Part shown: piece after piece, positions 16,275 to 24,900 of the stretch | Layout: the number at the start of each line of letters is the position of its first letter | Numbering within the stretch: position 1 is the stretch's first letter | Assembly (NCBI GenBank): GCA_008501655.1 | Contig: QQUK01000244.1 | Location: forward strand, 1-32,174 | DNA: 32,174 nucleotides | Direction: 5' to 3' | Source: Calditrichota bacterium | Lineage (GTDB): Bacteria > Zixibacteria > MSB-5A5 > GN15 > FEB-12 | Translations under genes and position numbers: made by a program | Notes under the pieces: model-generated | The model's database searches: none | What the model saw: only the letters and a program-made list of their open reading frames with translations | What the model was told of the DNA's origin: nothing

Positions 16275-17987
16275 ATGTCAAAACAGAATTGGCGTATCGG
16301 TTTAACCGTTGTCTTGTTAATCGTCGCCTGTATCGCTTTTTGGAACACATTTAAACTGTGGACGATGAGCGAAGCGGATCAAATTGCTCTGCAGGAAGAC
16401 GATCCGGGAGCTCTTTTGGAACTCCAGCAGAAATCTATCCGTTTAGGATTGGATTTGCAGGGCGGTATTCATGTCGTATTGAAAGTGAAAACTGAAGAGA
16501 TAGAAGAAGCTGCCCGTGGTGAAGCTGTCGAACGGGCTATCCAGGTTATCCGTAACCGTATTGATGGTCTTGGTGTTGCCGAGCCGGTAATCGTAAAGCA
16601 GGGTGAAGACCGAATTTTAGTCGATCTTCCCGGTTACACCGATGCTGACCGCGCTGAAGAACTAATCGGTCAGACGGCGCTTCTCCAGTTTAAACTTCTT
16701 GAATCCGGTACCAATGCTCAGCTTTTGATTGCCAAAATTGACTCAGTTATTCATGCTTATGAAATGGCTCAATCGGGTGACTCCGAAGGAACGATTGATG
16801 AAGAAGCTGTCGAAGATGCTGTAACTGACTCAGCAGCCGGAGATGATATTTTAGCTGAATTGATGGGTGATGATTCATTGACCGAAGAGGATTTTGGCTT
16901 TGATGAACAGTTGGATCTGTCCACAGATGAACGTCCTCTTTCTTCCCGTTTAGAGCCGATGCTTTATAATAGTTCAACCGGGACATCATGGCCTGGATAT
17001 TATATTAACAAGCGGGATAAACAGCAGATAGATAAATGGCTGAACCTTCCCCAGGTACAGAACCTGATTCCGATCGATGTACAGTTCGCATGGTCAACCC
17101 GTTCGGAGATAAATAATTCCAGAGAAGTATACTCACTTTATCTCATGAAACGTAAAGTACAGTTTTTAGGTAAGTTCCTGGAAAATATAACTCTTGGTTC
17201 TGACTCGTATGGTAAAGCTGTTGTTAACTTTTCACTCTCCGGTGACGGTGCCGGACATTTTGCCCAGCTGACCGGTGCGAATATCAACAAACCGCTCGCT
17301 ATCGTTCTTGATGATAAAATTGAATCTGCTCCGATGATTAACTCCAAAATCAGAAACCGCGGACAGATTACAATGGGTTCCTCGGCATCGATGAAAGATG
17401 CCCGTAATATGGAAATCGTTTTAAAAGCCGGTTCGCTTCCGGTACCGGTTGAAATCATCGAAAAGAACGTTGTCGGTGCAACTCTTGGTGCAGACTCGAT
17501 TAAAAAAGGATTCTATTCCTCAGCCGTAGGATTACTGATCGTTCTTATATACATTGCTATTTATTATAGAATCTCCGGTCTTATTGCTGATATCGGTTTG
17601 ATTTTTAACATCTTTTTCCTTATGGCGGTTATGGCCGGACTCGGGGCAACTTTGACGATGCCCGGAATTGCAGGTATTATTCTGACAATAGGTATTTCCG
17701 TTGATGCTAACATTCTTATTTTTGAACGTATCCGCGAAGAAATGCGAACCGGTAAAACAGTTCGTGCTTCTATTGATGCCGGATACGAAAGAGCATTTGT
17801 CGCTATCTTTGACTCTCACGTCACGACATTGATTACAGCCGGTGCTCTGTTCCTTTTAGGTTCCGGACCGATTAAAGGTTTTGCGGTTACCTTGTTCTGG
17901 GGTGTGTTGATCTCACTCTATACAGCCTATATCATAACCAAAGTTATTTTTGATATCCGCAAAGGCTATCAAAAACTGAGTATATAA
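16275..17987 (+). CDS. secD: Protein translocase subunit SecD
   Basis: Accessory subunit of the Sec translocon, pulling exported proteins through the membrane with proton motive force. The 570-residue product has the N-terminal helix (about 8-28), GLDLQGGIHV (58-67), RNRIDGLGVAEPVI (93-106) and the C-terminal six-segment RND-like region with ISVDANILIFERIREE (474-489). The periplasmic domain has an insertion very rich in Asp and Glu at about residues 165-220, absent from E. coli SecD. GAAAGGA upstream of the ATG serves as the ribosome binding site. secF follows after 19 bases. yajC is not next to it. Confidence 0.97.
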   Translation: MSKQNWRIGLTVVLLIVACIAFWNTFKLWTMSEADQIALQEDDPGALLELQQKSIRLGLDLQGGIHVVLKVKTEEIEEAARGEAVERAIQVIRNRIDGLGVAEPVIVKQGEDRILVDLPGYTDADRAEELIGQTALLQFKLLESGTNAQLLIAKIDSVIHAYEMAQSGDSEGTIDEEAVEDAVTDSAAGDDILAELMGDDSLTEEDFGFDEQLDLSTDERPLSSRLEPMLYNSSTGTSWPGYYINKRDKQQIDKWLNLPQVQNLIPIDVQFAWSTRSEINNSREVYSLYLMKRKVQFLGKFLENITLGSDSYGKAVVNFSLSGDGAGHFAQLTGANINKPLAIVLDDKIESAPMINSKIRNRGQITMGSSASMKDARNMEIVLKAGSLPVPVEIIEKNVVGATLGADSIKKGFYSSAVGLLIVLIYIAIYYRISGLIADIGLIFNIFFLMAVMAGLGATLTMPGIAGIILTIGISVDANILIFERIREEMRTGKTVRASIDAGYERAFVAIFDSHVTTLITAGALFLLGSGPIKGFAVTLFWGVLISLYTAYIITKVIFDIRKGYQKLSI

Positions 17988-18006
17988 TTGAAAGGAAAAA
18001 TTAAGA

Positions 18007-18936
18007 ATGTTTAGAATAATACCAGATACCAATATAAACTTTATCGGTGTCAGACGGATTGCATTTGTACTTTCTCTGGTTCTGGTTGTAACGGGTATTA
18101 CTGCCTTTACAATGATAGCCACCGGGAAAGCAAATTTGGGGATTGATTTCTCCGGCGGTGTTATGCTGAAAGGGTATTTTTCAGACCCGGTCGGTATTGA
18201 AGACCTCCGTTCTGCAATCGGCGCCGAGTACCCTGATGCACAGATTACCGAGCTTTCAGGTTTTACCGAACCGAATGCCTTTATTATTAAAACCAAATCA
18301 CCGGAAACCGAAGAGGAATCCCGTGCACAGCTTGCAACTTTGGAACAGATCATGAGTGAATCCTTTGCCGGTAACACATTTACTTCGGTTGAAGAACATC
18401 AGATTGGACCGGCTGTTGGAGCAACTCTGAGAAACGATGCGGTCAAAGCGATTATCATTTCGCTTATCGGAATTATTATCTACATCTGGTTCCGTTTTGA
18501 TTTCCGCTCCGGAATTGCGGCTACAATCGCTACATTCCATGACGTCCTTGCGGTGATGGGTATCTTCTGGGTATTAAACCTGGAATTTGACCTGTTGATT
18601 GTGACGGCGCTGCTGACCCTTGCGGGGTATTCGCTGACGGATACGGTGGTTGTTTATGACCGGATTCGAGAGAATTTGAGAAAATTCCGTACCAAAGGCG
18701 AATTTACAAATTGTGTCAACCGCTCTATCAACGAAGTTCTTTCCCGTACATTTAATACATCGATTACGGTTATCTTTGTAGTTGGAACTTTGTTTGTTGC
18801 CGGTGGCGATGTGCTCCGTAATTTCTCACTCGCTTTGATTTTAGGTGTTATCGTCGGAACCTACTCCTCGATATTTGTAGCATCTCCGATTGTTGTTGAA
18901 TGGGAAGCACGCTCACCAAAACGGTTTAAGAAATAA
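18007..18936 (+). CDS. secF: Protein translocase subunit SecF
   Basis: Partner of SecD in the SecDF complex. The 309-residue product has GIDFSGG (residues 45-51) after the first membrane helix, a periplasmic domain, and five further helices. The conserved FHDV and AGYSLTDTVVVYDRIREN motifs carry the charged residues implicated in proton use. Length is normal. GAAAGGA before the ATG is the ribosome binding site. A palindromic repeat and then a strong terminator follow the stop. Confidence 0.97.
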   Translation: MFRIIPDTNINFIGVRRIAFVLSLVLVVTGITAFTMIATGKANLGIDFSGGVMLKGYFSDPVGIEDLRSAIGAEYPDAQITELSGFTEPNAFIIKTKSPETEEESRAQLATLEQIMSESFAGNTFTSVEEHQIGPAVGATLRNDAVKAIIISLIGIIIYIWFRFDFRSGIAATIATFHDVLAVMGIFWVLNLEFDLLIVTALLTLAGYSLTDTVVVYDRIRENLRKFRTKGEFTNCVNRSINEVLSRTFNTSITVIFVVGTLFVAGGDVLRNFSLALILGVIVGTYSSIFVASPIVVEWEARSPKRFKK

Positions 18937-18945
18937 ATGTTGTGT

Positions 18946-18966
18946 TGTCAGGCGTCTCGCCTGACA
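18946..18966. repeat. Second copy of the TGTCAGGCG palindrome
   Basis: TGTCAGGCG (18946-18954), loop TCT, CGCCTGACA (18958-18966), with a G after it. The arms match the element at 12664-12686; the loop differs. It lies between the secF stop and the terminator. Confidence 0.85.
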
Positions 18967-18975
18967 GGATTCGTA

Positions 18976-19006
18976 AGGCAGGTCTTTTAAAGACCTGCCT
19001 TTTTTG
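18976..19006 (+). terminator. Rho-independent terminator of secDF
   Basis: Perfect 11-bp arms AGGCAGGTCTT / AAGACCTGCCT (18976-18986, 18990-19000) with a 3-base loop, followed by a T tract. It separates secDF from the sigma-factor module. Confidence 0.85.
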
Positions 19007-19082
19007 TTTGTAACAAAACTACTCTCTTGTGGTCTTTAGTATAAAAGATTACTTTATAAATATTAAAATAGGGTGGTAAACT

Positions 19083-19520
19083 TTGGAAAATGCTTATAAA
19101 AAATATAAAAATCAATTATTAGCGTTTTCTTTATATGTAACAGGTGATAGGGAACTAAGTGAAGATATTGTTCATGAGGTATTCTTGAAATTCGCGTCTC
19201 AGCCAAAAAATACAATTAATTCCACCAAAGACTGGCTTTTTATCTCTACCAGAAATCTCACATACAATAATATTAAACGATTAAAAAGAAACATCTATCA
19301 ACCAATAAATTCTCATTCACGCATATCAATCGAGCAAAAAATTCTAATAAATCAAATACTCAAAAAATTAGATTTTGACGAACGAGAACTGATTTTACTT
19401 AAAGAAAAATATGGATATAGCACAAAAGAACTTGCTTCGATGTTATCAATTTCTGAGGAGAATGTACGTATTAAGCTTTTCCGAATCAGAAAGAAAATGC
19501 AAAAAATAGCAAAGGAATAG
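19083..19520 (+). CDS. ECF-type RNA polymerase sigma factor
   Basis: A short (145-residue) sigma70-family protein with only regions 2 and 4. Region 2 covers about residues 8-60 (SLYVTGDRELSEDIVHEVFL, then DWLFISTRNLTYNNIKR). Region 4 covers about 93-140 with a helix-turn-helix (YGYSTKELASMLSISEENVR). The start is TTG, with a weak GGGTGG ribosome binding site. An anti-sigma factor gene follows after 3 bases, the usual pairing. The gene and its two partners are clearly richer in A+T than the flanking genes. The promoter it recognises cannot be told from here. Confidence 0.88.
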   Translation: MENAYKKYKNQLLAFSLYVTGDRELSEDIVHEVFLKFASQPKNTINSTKDWLFISTRNLTYNNIKRLKRNIYQPINSHSRISIEQKILINQILKKLDFDERELILLKEKYGYSTKELASMLSISEENVRIKLFRIRKKMQKIAKE

Positions 19521-19523
19521 AAT

Positions 19524-19919
19524 ATGAATAATTGTGAATATTTTCAAAAAATACTATCTGATGCAAATGATGATAATATGCTGGAACACTTGGATAAACC
19601 GGTAACTCAGCATATGAAAACTTGTAAAGATTGTGCGGAGTTTCTAAGCTTTATGCAACATATTAATACTGGGATACGATCATTACCAGAAGATTTAACA
19701 AAACAAAAAGAATCAAAACTTTCAAGAATATGGAATCTAAAAATATCGATACCTTTACCGGCGGCCGCGGTACTGGCATTGATTTTATTAGGATTTATAT
19801 ATTATCAAAATGACCAATCACAAATAAGACCAGAGATAAATAAAAAAAATCAGCAAATAGCTGAGTTTGTGAAGTTTGAACCAAAGTCAGCTGTTCTGAT
19901 TGATAATAGTACGAATTAG
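19524..19919 (+). CDS. Zinc-finger anti-sigma factor, single membrane helix
   Basis: A 131-residue protein. His30, Cys34 and Cys37 (TQHMKTCKDC) form the HxxxCxxC motif of ZAS-type anti-sigma domains, with Cys4 a possible further zinc ligand. One membrane helix at about residues 75-94 (SIPLPAAAVLALILLGF) is followed by a short outer tail of about 37 residues. It should hold the preceding ECF sigma factor at the membrane until a signal arrives. It lies between the sigma gene (3 bases) and a secreted protein gene (8 bases). Confidence 0.85.
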   Translation: MNNCEYFQKILSDANDDNMLEHLDKPVTQHMKTCKDCAEFLSFMQHINTGIRSLPEDLTKQKESKLSRIWNLKISIPLPAAAVLALILLGFIYYQNDQSQIRPEINKKNQQIAEFVKFEPKSAVLIDNSTN

Positions 19920-19927
19920 AGGAGAAA

Positions 19928-20803
19928 ATGATTAATAAAACTATATTTATAATACTGTTCTTCGTTTTGAGGGGCACTCTTGCAAGTCAAGTCGATGAAG
20001 GATGTTTTTTAAAGATTCAATTTTATCAACTGGAGAATAATGAGCTTACTTCTTTGGGAGCTGCTTCTACAGATATGTGTAGATTTGCTGATGGCATCTT
20101 TTATAAAGATAAAAATCAGGTTGGTATTAAAAGTGGGATTGTAAACAATAATAAATCTGTTGATTTCGAATTAATTTATTCATTAAGAGCCGGTGAAGTT
20201 CGTGGCGATAACCGATTGTATGGAACCTGTTATTCTTTTCAGTATACTGACAGTAGTTCATTTCTGATTGGTGTGAAAAAAGTAATTGATACATCCATTG
20301 AATTGAATGAAGAACTGAAAATACCTGTAGGTAAACTTCCAAATGAAAATAAAGTTTTTGTCGGGATCACTTTGATCGATGAGATGCCTGATATGAAACA
20401 TGATGAGAACACAGCAATAACTTTGATTACCAGTGACAATACTGATTTTAATGCTGTTAATAATAAGTACACCTTAACAGAAATGACTAATTTTTCAACT
20501 GGAACATATATTCGAAAAGATGGCAAAATTAATCAACTGAAATATCAAATTGAAATAAATTTGCCTGATCTTCCGAATGATTTTGAGAGTCCGTTTGAAA
20601 CGGAGTTACTATTTAAAAGAAAATATCTGATAGATGAAGATTTCTTCGAAATGAATTCTTTTCAAGTTGATTATACGTTCAAATCAGAATATAGGAAAAA
20701 AGTGACATTGATACCCGGTGAAACAATTATGTTTGTTTTTCCTCCCGATACTCCTTCGGTTCGGGGGTTTGATATGATGGATACATTGTATATTAGACCA
20801 TAG
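19928..20803 (+). CDS. Secreted protein of unknown function in the ECF sigma module
   Basis: A 291-residue protein with a signal peptide (MINKTIFIILFFVLRGTLA, cleavage probably after Ala19). I recognise no domain. The mature part is rich in predicted beta-strand sequence and in Asp, Asn and Glu, with four cysteines in the first 100 residues or so (near 26, 51 and 100), and ends in a Pro-rich segment (VFPPDTPSVRG). AGGAG lies 3 bases before the ATG. Tight spacing with the anti-sigma gene suggests it is a sensor, a co-regulated output or a ligand of the system. That is inference from position only. Confidence 0.7.
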   Translation: MINKTIFIILFFVLRGTLASQVDEGCFLKIQFYQLENNELTSLGAASTDMCRFADGIFYKDKNQVGIKSGIVNNNKSVDFELIYSLRAGEVRGDNRLYGTCYSFQYTDSSSFLIGVKKVIDTSIELNEELKIPVGKLPNENKVFVGITLIDEMPDMKHDENTAITLITSDNTDFNAVNNKYTLTEMTNFSTGTYIRKDGKINQLKYQIEINLPDLPNDFESPFETELLFKRKYLIDEDFFEMNSFQVDYTFKSEYRKKVTLIPGETIMFVFPPDTPSVRGFDMMDTLYIRP

Positions 20804-20817
20804 AAAAATTTTAGCGA

Positions 20818-20840
20818 GGCAGGATCACAGGGATCCTGCC
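20818..20840. repeat. Intergenic palindrome GGCAGGATC / GATCCTGCC
   Basis: Perfect 9-bp arms (20818-20826, 20832-20840) with loop ACAGG. No T tract follows, so it is not a typical terminator. It may be another dispersed palindrome family. Only one copy lies in this window. The gap 20804-20949 otherwise holds only A+T-rich sequence. Confidence 0.7.
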
Positions 20841-20949
20841 CTACAATTTAAATTCTCATGAGGCAAGTTTCCTAACCCACTTTGAATAATTCTTTATAAA
20901 ACCGGAAAAATTTTCATCAAAAATCTAAGTTTATGTGTATATTATATAT

Positions 20950-21693
20950 ATGAGAAAGTTCAAGTCTACAGGTACATCTTTAACCGCACTGATGATAGTT
21001 ATCATATTGTACGGTAATAGTTTAGCTCAGCGTGGGCAGGTTCAGGAGATTATGAATCAGATACCGGTTCCGCAGCAGAAAGTCGAGAAAATCAATCCAT
21101 CTTCGCTCAAAATAGCCAGATTACATTATTCCGGCGGGGGTGACTGGTATTGGGGACGCTCTGCTTTACCTAATATGCTGACGTATATCCGCGATAATAC
21201 TGATTTTCCGGTTGATACTCTTGAGCAGGAGATTTCAATCAACGACCCGGATCTGTTTAAATATCCTTTTCTTTTTGCTACTGGTCACGGGGTTATTTCG
21301 TTTGAAACCGACGAAATTGAACGGCTCAGACAGTACCTGTTAGGCGGTGGGTTTCTCTTTGTAAATGATTCCTATGGGATGGATGCTTCCTTCCGCAAGG
21401 AGATGGCTAAGATTTTCCCGGAGCGTGAGGTCGTTGAACTTCCGTTTGACCATCCGATTTACCATTCATTTTATGATTTTCCCAACGGACCTCCAAAGAT
21501 TCATGAGCATGATAATAAACCTCCCCGGGGATACTCCGTAATAGTAAACGGCCGGGCTGTCATATATTTCTTAGTCGAATCCGATATCGGGGACGGATGG
21601 GAAGATGCACAGGTGCATAATGACCCCGAGGATAAACGGGAAGAAGCTTTCCGTATGGGAATGAACATTATTGTGTATGCTTTGTTATATTAA
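20950..21693 (+). CDS. DUF4159 domain secreted protein
   Basis: A 247-residue protein with a signal peptide (about 1-26, ending NSLA). The rest is the DUF4159 domain, recognisable by YSGGGDWYWGRSALPNML, then FATGHG, then NDSYGMDASFRKEM, then HPIYHSFYDF and PPKIHEHD, and lastly DIGDGWEDAQVHNDP. The fold is like a glutamine-amidotransferase/ThuA type flavodoxin-like domain, but no enzymatic activity is established. I chose the ATG at 20950 rather than an in-frame GTG at 20935, because it starts the basic region of the signal peptide. In other genomes the family occurs in MoxR-DUF58-BatA clusters with DUF4175, as here. TATATT at 20938 could make the message leaderless, but no -35 box is clear. 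Confidence 0.88.
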   Translation: MRKFKSTGTSLTALMIVIILYGNSLAQRGQVQEIMNQIPVPQQKVEKINPSSLKIARLHYSGGGDWYWGRSALPNMLTYIRDNTDFPVDTLEQEISINDPDLFKYPFLFATGHGVISFETDEIERLRQYLLGGGFLFVNDSYGMDASFRKEMAKIFPEREVVELPFDHPIYHSFYDFPNGPPKIHEHDNKPPRGYSVIVNGRAVIYFLVESDIGDGWEDAQVHNDPEDKREEAFRMGMNIIVYALLY

Positions 21694-21749
21694 GTACCGA
21701 TATAGATTATATACTTCAAGCCTTTTATGATTGAAGGGATTTAATGGAG

Positions 21750-21772
21750 CACCCTTCGACAAGCTCAGGGTG
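21750..21772. repeat. Palindrome CACCCT..AGGGTG (CACCCTTCGACAAGCTCAGG type)
   Basis: 6-bp arms at 21750-21755 and 21767-21772. A decayed relative with matching outer bases (ACCCTTAGAATATTCAGGGT) is at 21872-21891. The CTTCGACAAGCTCAGGGTG word is one I associate with dispersed repeats in many environmental genomes. Confidence 0.7.
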
Positions 21773-21791
21773 ACAAATTATAGTATTGTAG

Positions 21792-21844
21792 GTCGGGTTC
21801 CGTTGTCTCAAAAATCGAAAGATTTTGAGATCGAGAAACCCGAC
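21792..21844. repeat. Long two-part hairpin with GTCGGGTT / AACCCGAC arms
   Basis: Outer arms 21792-21799 and 21837-21844 are perfect 8-bp complements. An inner stem pairs 21806-21816 with 21821-21830 (one bulged A) around a GAAA tetraloop. The element sits between DUF4159 and DUF4175 and has no T tract. Confidence 0.8.
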
Positions 21845-21915
21845 AAAATATAGATTATTGTATAAATGTATACCCTTAGAATATTCAGGGTGTCACTTCA
21901 AAGAGTAGCGAGGAT

Positions 21916-24900
21916 ATGATGACACAGATTGACTCAAGCCGGGCATTGGTGAGCCGACTCAAATCGGCACTCTTTAAAAAAAGATTACTTTTATTTTTCT
22001 CCGGGATTTTGGCAACAGCAACCGCTGTCATACTAACTTCAATAATTCTTTCCCTTGTTGCCCTTGTGGTTGTGTTACCGGTTGCGGTAAAAGGCTCGCT
22101 GCTCATCCTTTCCGGTCTTGCGACTTTGTATATCTTTGGGAAGTATTCATTCAAGCATTTTTTCACCGGCGATATTGAATCGGTTGCGGTGGAACTTGAA
22201 AAGAAATATCCGGAACTGAAAGGTATCTTCATCGCTGCCATCCAGTTTTCCAGACAGAAACTGAATCCCGGATATTCGAATGAACTGGTTGATGCAACAA
22301 TTACGCAGGCTGTCAATAAAGCCGGAAATCTGAATTTTAATGAAACTGTTTCGTTTTACCCGATTGTAAAAACCGGGCGGTACCTTGCTGTATCTGCGAT
22401 TCTTGCGGTATGTCTGATTATCTTTGCTCCGGGATTGTTTACGTATTCCTATACGGTCTATTCTAATGTTGGCGAGGTTGTTGAACCACCGCTTGGTTAC
22501 CAGCTCTCCGCAAATCCCGGTTCTACCGAATGGGTAAAGTATCGTGATATAAAGATTGGTGGAAGTCTTACAGGAGATAAACTCCCCAGGAATGCTACTA
22601 TCTTTTATAAGTTTGTTGGTGGCAGCTGGCAAAACTCTGAAGTTGATCTGCGGAAAAATAAATTAGTAACAACCGATAGAGGGGATTCATTAGGCTTTGA
22701 TATCACTCTCCGTCAGGTAAACAAGTCGTTTGATTATTATGTTGAATCCGGTCGGGAGAAAACGGACGTGTATCAGGTTAACGTCGTTGACCGTCCCCGG
22801 GTCACCGGAATCAAACTGAATGTCTTTTATCCGAAGTATACCGGGCTTGCTCCAACAATAATAGATGAAAACAACGGGACATTCTCAGCTGTAAAAGGTT
22901 CGCGGGTGACAATCGAAGTCGAACCGAATCTTCCAGTAAAATCAGCTGAATTGATTTTTGACGATAAATCTGAGATTCCTTTAAAACTTGAAACTAACAA
23001 AGGAACAGCATCATTTGTTGTCGAAGAATCTAAATCATATCATATTCGCCTGACCGATCATCTTGGTGAAAAAAATCCGGATCCGATTGAATACTATGTA
23101 ACTTCGGTGCCGGATGAATATCCCTCAATTGATGTTATCTCACCCGGGTATGATGTGAATCTTTCAGATGAAGTCATCCTTCCGGTAAAACTGCATATCT
23201 ATGATGATTACGGATTCACATCATTGGTTATGAAATATCAGCTTGTCACCCAGGGAAGACCATCTGATGAAAATGTCGCAGTGCTTCATTTTTCTGATAA
23301 TATCAAAACCGAAGGTGAAGTCGAGTTCAACTGGGATATCGATGCATTAAATCTGTTCCCGGGAGACTATGTCGCCTATTCATTTGAGATTGCTGATAAT
23401 GATATTATCTCCGGACCTAAAATTTCTAAAACAAGAAAATATATTGCCCGTATACCTTCGCTTGAAGAGATCGTTTCACAGACTGAACAAAGTAACCGGC
23501 AGAGAATAGATGAAACCGAAAAAGTTCTCCGTACCGGGAAAGAGCTTGCCAAACGTCTGCAGAATGCCATCCGCAAATCCGAAGCGCAGATGAAAACCGG
23601 TGAGCAGGCTGACTGGCAGAATCAAAAAGAGCTTGAAGCTATAACAAATAAAAACGAAGAGATGGTTAAGCAGATTGAGAAGTTAGCTGAACAGATGGAT
23701 AAGTCACTTGATGACTTAAATGATAAACAGCTGATGAGCCGTGAAGTATTAGAAAAGATGCAGCAGATCCAGAAACTTTTTGAAGAGATTGCCACACCGG
23801 AGATGAAAGAAGCTCAACGGAAGATGATGGAAGCTCTTAAGAATATGGATAAAAATCAGCTTGAAGAGGCGATGAAAGAGTTTGAAATGTCTCAGGAAGA
23901 TCTTCTTAAACGTCTTGAACGAACAATGGCGCTCTTAAAAAAGATGCAGCTTGAACAGAAGATGGAAGCTATGGTCAGAAAAGCAGAAGAGCTTGCCGAT
24001 CAGCAGGAGGAGATGAATAAGTCTGCATCGGAATCAAAAGAGTCTGACTTACCTCAGCTATCTAAAAAAGAGAATGAACTGAAAGAATCACTTGAACAGT
24101 TGAAAAAAGAGCTTGATGAATTAGAAAAAACTGCGCAGGATGCCGAGATGGAAAAATCACCGGAGCTTGAGAAGTTTAAAGAAGCACTTGAAAAGACTGA
24201 TGCGAATAAAAACATGGATCAGATGGCACAGCAGATGAACAAACAAAATAAATCAGGCGCTAAAAAAGAAGGTGAAGAAGCTCATTCCAAACTTATGCAG
24301 ATGCTCAATCAGATGCAGCAGCAGATGATGGCAATGCAGGGTGGAGATAAAGAAAAAATCGAAAAAGCCTTCAAAGATGCTATCGACGACGCCAATTATC
24401 TATCCAAAAATCAGGAACAGCTTTTTCAGGAAGCAGCAGCAATGCAGGCTGAAGATATGATGATGCGACAGATTGCAGAACAGCAGCAGGATATTTTAGC
24501 TTCATGTGCCGGATTAAAAAACAGAATCGCCGAGATTGGAAAAGAATCGCCGTTTCTTGGGATGGAACTTGATAAACTTATTGACGAAACATTCCGTGAA
24601 ATGGAATTTGCTTTAACCGAGTTTGACCAGAAGAAAAAATCGCAGGGGCTTCGTTCCCAGCGTGATGCAATGGCTAAGCTGAACAAAGCATCACAACAAC
24701 TGATGGAGTCTTTGAATCAGCAGAAGGAATGTAATAAAGGCGGAAGCTGTGATAAAAATACATCAACCCTTCAGTCGCTCTGCGAAAAGCAAAACAAACT
24801 GAACCAGGAAACCCAAAGTCAATGCAATAATCCGAACGGTCAGAAGCCGCAGCCGGGTCAGTCGCAGTCTGATAGCCAGGGGGGACGGGAAGCATTTGAA

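Noticed and set aside
20935..20949. GTG at 20935 as the DUF4159 start
   Set aside because: It would add five residues before the basic start of the signal peptide and has no ribosome binding site; ATG 20950 is better.
22147..22632. Open frame of 161 codons on the minus strand inside the DUF4175 gene
   Set aside because: Opposite a long, clearly coding frame; no start signals and no recognisable domain.
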